DNA of 17,580 bases from the NCBI GenBank assembly GCA_023255965.1, contig JAGDWE010000041.1, positions 1-17,580 on the forward strand. The letters run 5' to 3'. This DNA is from Desulfurococcales archaeon. GTDB lineage: Archaea; Thermoproteota; Thermoprotei_A; Sulfolobales; NBVN01. A program made the translations under genes and the position numbers. This document shows positions 13,734 to 17,580 of the stretch, piece after piece; within the stretch, counting starts at the first letter, position 1, and every line of letters begins with the position of its first letter. The notes below the pieces were generated by a model. It did not search any database and was not told the origin of the DNA. It worked only from the letters and a program-made list of their open reading frames with translations.

Positions 13734-13741
13734 CTTTAAAT
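13734..13741 (+). promoter_or_regulatory. TATA box of the DHPS-related gene
   Basis: The sequence ctttaaat is centred about 26 bases before the GTG at 13764, predicting a leaderless transcript beginning at that codon. Confidence 0.6.
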
Positions 13742-13763
13742 AACTTCTAATGAGGTGCCATAG

Positions 13764-15293
13764 GTGAGGGTGCTAGTAGTAACTAGCTCGCTAGCATATG
13801 ATATCGCTAAGGAGGTTGTAGGTAGGATTAAGGATCATGAGGTAGTTGTATATAGGCTTGACTACCCGATAGCATCTTTGATGACGACTACGTATATATC
13901 TAAGGAATTGTCAGGGAAGGTAGATAGCAGTTACGACTACATATTAATACCTGGCCTTGCATTAGGTGACGCATCGGTGATTAAGAACGTAGTTAAGTGT
14001 GAGGTATTTAAGGGTCCTAAGTACTTAGGAGACTTACCTGAGGTCATTAAATTACTTGAATCAGGGGTTAAGTTATCGACCACCAAGCCAGCTGATGAAG
14101 TACTTAAGGAGTACTTAAGTAGGAATTACGAATCGGAGTTAAGGAAATTATTAAATGAGCGTAACTACGTATTCCACATCAAGTCCTTAGGGGTACCCTT
14201 AAGACCTCCACCGATAGTTCTAGCGTATGAGGTGATGCTCAGAAGTGTGGATGATTACCGCAACACGTTAAGTAAGATTGAAAGAGCATGCAAGTTAGAC
14301 ATAGATTTGGTCATTATCGGGTCTCCTGTAATACATGAAGTGCCCATAAAGGTATTTAATGACTTAATATCGACTGTGAGGGATGTATTAGGGAAGCCTG
14401 TAGGAGTGGATTTACCGGTAGATACCGTGGGTAAGTTAAGTGCAGAGTTCGACCTAATAATGAACGTAAGTGGTGAAGGCATTAAATCGCTATCTAGTTA
14501 CAGTGATAAGGCGTTGGTCATAGTGCCTAACGACGCATCGAACGCTAATTCATGTATAGCATCATTAATTAGCTCCATACAGCTCGCACGCTCTATGAGC
14601 TTCAGCAAGCTAATCATCGACCCCATTCTAAGGCCACCTCAATTAGGCCTCACTAAGAGCTTAATGTCCTACTATAAGTTATCGAGGGAATTAGAATATC
14701 CATTGATGATGGGACTATCAAACGTGTATGAGTTAATGGACTCAGACACTCACTCAGTAATAGCGCTACTTACCTCAATAGCTATGGAGCTAGGCGTTAG
14801 TACGCTATTAGTTACTGAGGAAAGCGCTAAGAGCTATAATGCCGTTGCAGAAGCTGTTAGGGCTCGTGAGATGGTTTATAGGGCATATTTAAGGAAGTCG
14901 CCGCCAATAGATGTAGGGATAGATTTACTGGTAGTTAAGGAGAAGAGGCGGAGGGGAATTAAGCCGTTAAGCAACTGCGTTAGGTCAATATACGTTGGTA
15001 AAGATGAGTTGCCGCCGAGGATTACTGACGAATATTACTTCAGGATATATGTGGATCACGATAATAACTACTTAGTAGTTGATGTCATTAATAATCGATC
15101 CGGGGAATGCGTAGTTAGGTACTTAGGTATCGACGCGTTAAGTATTTGTAGGAAGGTATTAAGTGATTTCGGCGATTTAATTTCTAGGGATCACTACATG
15201 TACTTAAGCTATGAATTATGTAAGGCTGAGATAGCCTTAAAGCTGCGTAGGAGTTACGTCCAGGATGAGCCGTTATTTGGGTTAGATTTCTAA
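13764..15293 (+). CDS. Dihydropteroate synthase-related protein
   Basis: A 509-residue member of the archaeal family that joins an extra N-terminal domain (about 1-145) to a dihydropteroate-synthase-like TIM barrel (about 150-385) and a further C-terminal domain. The N-terminal GPKYLGDLPEVIKLL and TTKPADEVLKEYL are family hallmarks. In the barrel, VGVDLPVD, IIDPILRPPQLG and MGLSNVYELMDSDTHSV follow the pattern of the pterin-binding fold, then LLVTEESAKS and a helix AVRAREMV. The family is also found in methanogens and is thought to relate to pterin cofactors, but its reaction is not certain, so I do not assign one. The GTG at 13764 is chosen because it sits at the predicted transcription start; another GTG lies at 13770. 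Confidence 0.8.
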   Translation: MRVLVVTSSLAYDIAKEVVGRIKDHEVVVYRLDYPIASLMTTTYISKELSGKVDSSYDYILIPGLALGDASVIKNVVKCEVFKGPKYLGDLPEVIKLLESGVKLSTTKPADEVLKEYLSRNYESELRKLLNERNYVFHIKSLGVPLRPPPIVLAYEVMLRSVDDYRNTLSKIERACKLDIDLVIIGSPVIHEVPIKVFNDLISTVRDVLGKPVGVDLPVDTVGKLSAEFDLIMNVSGEGIKSLSSYSDKALVIVPNDASNANSCIASLISSIQLARSMSFSKLIIDPILRPPQLGLTKSLMSYYKLSRELEYPLMMGLSNVYELMDSDTHSVIALLTSIAMELGVSTLLVTEESAKSYNAVAEAVRAREMVYRAYLRKSPPIDVGIDLLVVKEKRRRGIKPLSNCVRSIYVGKDELPPRITDEYYFRIYVDHDNNYLVVDVINNRSGECVVRYLGIDALSICRKVLSDFGDLISRDHYMYLSYELCKAEIALKLRRSYVQDEPLFGLDF

Positions 15294-15302
15294 TTAGAAA
15301 AG

Positions 15303-15310
15303 AATATAAG
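15303..15310 (+). promoter_or_regulatory. TATA box of the AbrB-like gene
   Basis: The sequence aatataag is centred about 25 bases before the TTG/GTG start codons at 15331 and 15334, giving a leaderless transcript. Confidence 0.5.
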
Positions 15311-15330
15311 CCCTTGAACATCATCTAAGT

Positions 15331-15552
15331 TTGGTGAAGAGCATAAGCATGGTTACGAGGAGCGTCACGGTACGTAAGGTCGTTGGTAGGAAGGTAGTTA
15401 AGGATAAGGTATACACCTACACATACTATACATTACCATTAAATCTATACATACCTAAGAACGTTGTAGAGAAGTGGGGCACAGAGTTCATTATTGAGAG
15501 AGATAATGAGAAGGGGGTAATATTAATTAGACCAAAGAGCCAGGTAAAGTAA
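15331..15552 (+). CDS. Small basic AbrB-like protein
   Basis: 73 residues with a very basic N-terminal third (VTRSVTVRKVVGRKVVKDK) and a C-terminal part PLNLYIPKNVVEKWGTEFII that matches the AbrB/SpoVT swapped-hairpin pattern (L.IPK.vvekwG..f.ie.d), ending in a GVILIRPK strand. Such proteins bind DNA as dimers, often as regulators or antitoxins, and no toxin partner is adjacent. The start may be TTG 15331, GTG 15334 or ATG 15349; the first two fit the TATA box. Confidence 0.6.
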   Translation: MVKSISMVTRSVTVRKVVGRKVVKDKVYTYTYYTLPLNLYIPKNVVEKWGTEFIIERDNEKGVILIRPKSQVK

Positions 15553-15577
15553 TTAACATCGGGTTTCAGATAATGTG

Positions 15578-15949
15578 ATGGTTAAACTAATTAATATTTC
15601 AAATGATGGAGACGTAGCGGTGAGGTCCATCCCTTTTAAGTCCATAGCCTTAGAGGTACTACAGATTTTACTTCAATTAATCCCTATGGGTCATGTAACG
15701 ACGTATAAGGCTTTAGCTGATCTGATGGGAGTACACCCTAGGTATGTAGGTGTGCTTATCAGGGGGAATAAGTCGCCTATTGTAGTACCATGTCATAGGG
15801 TGGTGAAGAGTGATGGTAGCCTCGGTGGATATACGTTTAATGGTCTTAGTAACGTGGAGTTTAAGAGGAAGGTATTGGAGGTCGAGGGAGTTAGGGTAGT
15901 TAATAGGAGGGTACCTAAAGAATATATTTTAAGTAAGTTGATTAACTAG
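15578..15949 (+). CDS. ogt: O6-alkylguanine-DNA alkyltransferase, single domain
   Basis: Suicide DNA-repair enzyme that moves an alkyl group from O6-alkylguanine to its own cysteine. The active site PCHRVV is at residues 71-76 (Cys72 when counted from ATG 15578) and is followed by GSLGGY. The helix-turn-helix part reads HPRYVGVLIRGNKSP, holding the arginine finger of the family and the conserved Asn. At 123 residues it has the C-terminal domain and only a short leader instead of the N-terminal domain, as in small archaeal versions. ATG 15578 is used; GTG at 15575 would add one residue. The next gene starts four bases after the stop, suggesting one transcript. Confidence 0.9.
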   Translation: MVKLINISNDGDVAVRSIPFKSIALEVLQILLQLIPMGHVTTYKALADLMGVHPRYVGVLIRGNKSPIVVPCHRVVKSDGSLGGYTFNGLSNVEFKRKVLEVEGVRVVNRRVPKEYILSKLIN

Positions 15950-15953
15950 TGGT

Positions 15954-17096
15954 ATGTTCGTTAATACTAGCTGGAGGTTCTTGAGACCTGATGCTGAGTA
16001 TATATGGCATAATGAGAAAGTAGTTAATAAGCTTAGATGGTATTACGACGTAATGCTCAATAGAAAGCCCGCTAAGTTCTTAATATGTAGGAAGGTGGGG
16101 TTTAAGGATGGTAATTTAAGTAATTACTCGCTAGATGAGTTATTTAATATACATGAATCTCTCTCAAAGGAGTTTAAGTCGTTATTCAACGACGTTAAAA
16201 AAGGTAAGTTAAGCTTTAATGAGTTCATGAGGCTGGAGGAGCCTAAGGTGACCTATCTAGACGTTAAGGTAGGGATTGCTAAAGAGTTAATTAAGTCCTG
16301 TAGGCTGTGTGAATGGCGTTGTAGTGTTAATAGATATGAGGGTAAGGTCGGCGTATGTAGATTGGCTACCACTACATACGTAGCTAGTTACTTCCTACAC
16401 ATAGGTGAGGAAGCACCTCTAGTGCCTAGTGGCACCATATTCTATGGGAGCTGCAACTTCAGATGCGTGTTCTGCCAGAACTACGATATATCCCAGGTAA
16501 GGCCGTTCGGTGGAGTTAAAGTTAATGCTAGGGAGTTAGCGCTTATGCAGAAGTACCTACGTCAGGAGGGGGCTAGGAACATCAACCATGTCGGAGGTGA
16601 GCCAACACCTAATATACCAATCATACTTGAGTCGCTTAAGTACTTGGATGCGAATGTACCTCAGCTATGGAATAGTAATATGTACTTAACCACCGAGTCA
16701 CTGAAGCTACTCCTGGATGTCATAGATATATGGCTACCTGACTTTAAATATGGTAATAACTCATGTGCTCAGAGGCTATCTAAGGTGGTGAATTACTTTG
16801 ATGTGGTAGGTAGGAATCATAGAATGATATCATTAAATGAAGATCCGATAATAATTAGGCACCTAGTAATGCCTAACCACATAGAATGCTGTACTAAGCC
16901 CGTACTTGAATGGATAGCGAGGAACTGTAGCAATGCGTTAGTAAATATAATGGATCAATACAGACCTGAATACCTAGTGTTAAGCAATAAAGAGGAATAT
17001 AGGGATATAGCTAGGAGGCCGACGGACGACGAGTTGAAGGAGGCATACGAATACGCAAGGAAACTAGGAATAGATTTCGAAGATGTAAGCAAGTGA
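15954..17096 (+). CDS. Radical SAM protein, PflA/AMMECR1-linked type
   Basis: A radical SAM enzyme. The [4Fe-4S] cluster motif CNFRCVFC (C167, C171, C174) is the CX3CX2C form, followed by GGEPTPN (215-221), which fits the SAM-binding glycine strand of this family. Upstream, CRLCEWRC and GVC (C116, C119, C123, C135) could form an additional metal site. The 380 residues match PflA-like proteins of the AMMECR1-associated group. That group normally sits by AMMECR1 and Memo genes, which are absent here, and its substrate is unknown. An unusual N-terminal extension of about 100 residues precedes the core. It starts four bases after ogt. Confidence 0.85.
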   Translation: MFVNTSWRFLRPDAEYIWHNEKVVNKLRWYYDVMLNRKPAKFLICRKVGFKDGNLSNYSLDELFNIHESLSKEFKSLFNDVKKGKLSFNEFMRLEEPKVTYLDVKVGIAKELIKSCRLCEWRCSVNRYEGKVGVCRLATTTYVASYFLHIGEEAPLVPSGTIFYGSCNFRCVFCQNYDISQVRPFGGVKVNARELALMQKYLRQEGARNINHVGGEPTPNIPIILESLKYLDANVPQLWNSNMYLTTESLKLLLDVIDIWLPDFKYGNNSCAQRLSKVVNYFDVVGRNHRMISLNEDPIIIRHLVMPNHIECCTKPVLEWIARNCSNALVNIMDQYRPEYLVLSNKEEYRDIARRPTDDELKEAYEYARKLGIDFEDVSK

Positions 17097-17179
17097 TCAA
17101 TATCAGCCATTTATTGCCTCAAAACAACTATGTCCCAGAGCCCCTTGATGCGACCACGAAAGACCATGAACCAATAGAA

Positions 17180-17352
17180 ATGAGCGTTAAGGGACAAACG
17201 GCACTACATTGGTTTGAGGAGGCCTTATGGGATTTAGAGACCGCTGTAGTTCTTCACAGGGAGGGGAGGTACAATGCGGTCGCTTGATGGTCGTAAAGGA
17301 GGCTAAGAAATCATCTAAGGCCTCACATAAGACGCTTAACAACTACAAGTAA
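17180..17352 (+). pseudogene. HEPN-domain protein remnant, frameshifted
   Basis: From ATG 17180 the frame reads TALHWFEEALWDLETAVVLHREGRYNAV, a typical HEPN N-terminus (helix with paired acidic residues, then GRYNxxxFHAQQAAEKALK). It then hits TGA at 17285-17287, and the expected continuation appears in another frame from 17287: KEAKKSSKASHKTLNNYK, which fits the AAEKALKALL helix only loosely, and stops at 17352. The frame is open back to GTG 17093, overlapping the radical SAM stop codon, but that region does not look like HEPN. About half the domain is missing, and no MNT nucleotidyltransferase partner is present. HEPN/MNT pairs are toxin-antitoxin systems. Confidence 0.6.
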
Positions 17353-17395
17353 AGAAAGCATTGAAACTCCAGAAAGAGCTATTTACAATTGAAGG

Positions 17396-17423
17396 CCTCA
17401 CCTTAAAAGGGCGAGGAGGTCGG
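17396..17423 (+). repeat. Hairpin motif copy D (right-end-like)
   Basis: CCTCACC-TTAAAA-GGGCGAGG followed by AGGTCGG. The stem is looser and the tail has one change (GG for AG) relative to the other copies. It lies just past the HEPN remnant, in the same orientation as copies A to C. Confidence 0.6.
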
Positions 17424-17512
17424 CTTGTAAGACTAAGATTGAAGCGTGTTAGATTTTAATTACTGATAGTAGTGGGGCATAATTATTTAAAACAGTATAG
17501 AGTAGTGGGGGT

Positions 17513-17580
17513 TCAGGCTTCATCGGGCTTGACATAGCTTGATATTAATTCTCTACCCTTGGCTCCATCGCCCTCAGAGC
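17513..17580 (-). CDS. Possible 3' end of a minus-strand gene (partial)
   Basis: An open minus-strand frame runs in from the window edge and ends GAKGRELISSYVKPDEA-TGA at 17513-17515. Only about 21 residues are present, so it cannot be identified and may be chance. Nothing else is seen in 17424-17512 except an A/T-rich run at 17481-17492. Confidence 0.35.
   Translation of the reverse strand, partial: SEGDGAKGRELISSYVKPDEA

Noticed and set aside
1..17580. CRISPR array or defence island
   Set aside because: No regularly spaced direct repeats and no cas genes were seen; the only defence-like gene is the broken HEPN remnant.

Overview
The window looks like chromosomal DNA of a hyperthermophilic or thermoacidophilic archaeon of the Thermoproteota, most likely Thermoproteales (Thermoproteaceae-like). 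Reasons: archaeal-type threonyl-tRNA synthetase, PCNA, primase small subunit, Alba, RpoL and TFS; A/T-rich TATA boxes placed about 25 bases before the start codons, with several apparently leaderless genes; GTG/TTG starts; TTA/AGG-rich codon use; and a tRNA gene split by two introns, one at a non-canonical position. The genus assignment is inference.

Layout. 1-2302: leaderless thrS, then a candidate C/D box sRNA with its own TATA box and, antisense to its 3' part, a 57-residue zinc-ribbon gene that starts with TTG. 2376-2529: tRNA-Trp(CCA) with a 20-base intron at 30/31 (perfect bulge-helix-bulge) and a 57-base intron at 37/38 that carries guide-like sequences for positions 34 and 39 of the same tRNA. 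2643-4681: replication and chromatin genes: pcn overlapping priS, convergent with alba. 4691-6114: a gene-poor stretch ending in a hairpin motif, then rpoL, an unrecognised ORF and tfs. 12139-6156 (minus strand): an operon-like run of an ABC ATPase, a 1190-residue surface protein with about nine repeated beta domains, a MacB/FtsX-type permease, and a tandem Hfq/Sm-like protein joined to the permease by an ATGA overlap. 12269-13700: a likely GINS subunit, a ribbon-only TFS paralogue with an acidic tail, and an 88-residue unknown. 13764-17096: a dihydropteroate-synthase-related protein, an AbrB-like basic protein, a single-domain O6-alkylguanine-DNA alkyltransferase and a PflA-like radical SAM protein. 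17180-17580: a frameshifted HEPN remnant and the possible 3' end of a minus-strand gene.

Cross-cutting. Four copies of a short hairpin followed by AGGAGGTCAG (or a near match) lie in the same orientation at about 4979, 6133, 12902 and 17396, with no transposase gene in the window. They resemble right ends of IS200/IS605-type (TnpB) elements, so they may be element remnants, orphan guide-RNA scaffolds or recruited 3'-end signals. The most unusual points are this motif family, the self-targeting guide in the tRNA-Trp intron, the tandem Hfq-like protein coupled to a surface-exposed ABC system, and the truncated TFS paralogue. No CRISPR array, intact insertion sequence, rRNA or origin was seen. 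All identifications are by eye from motifs; no database search was run.
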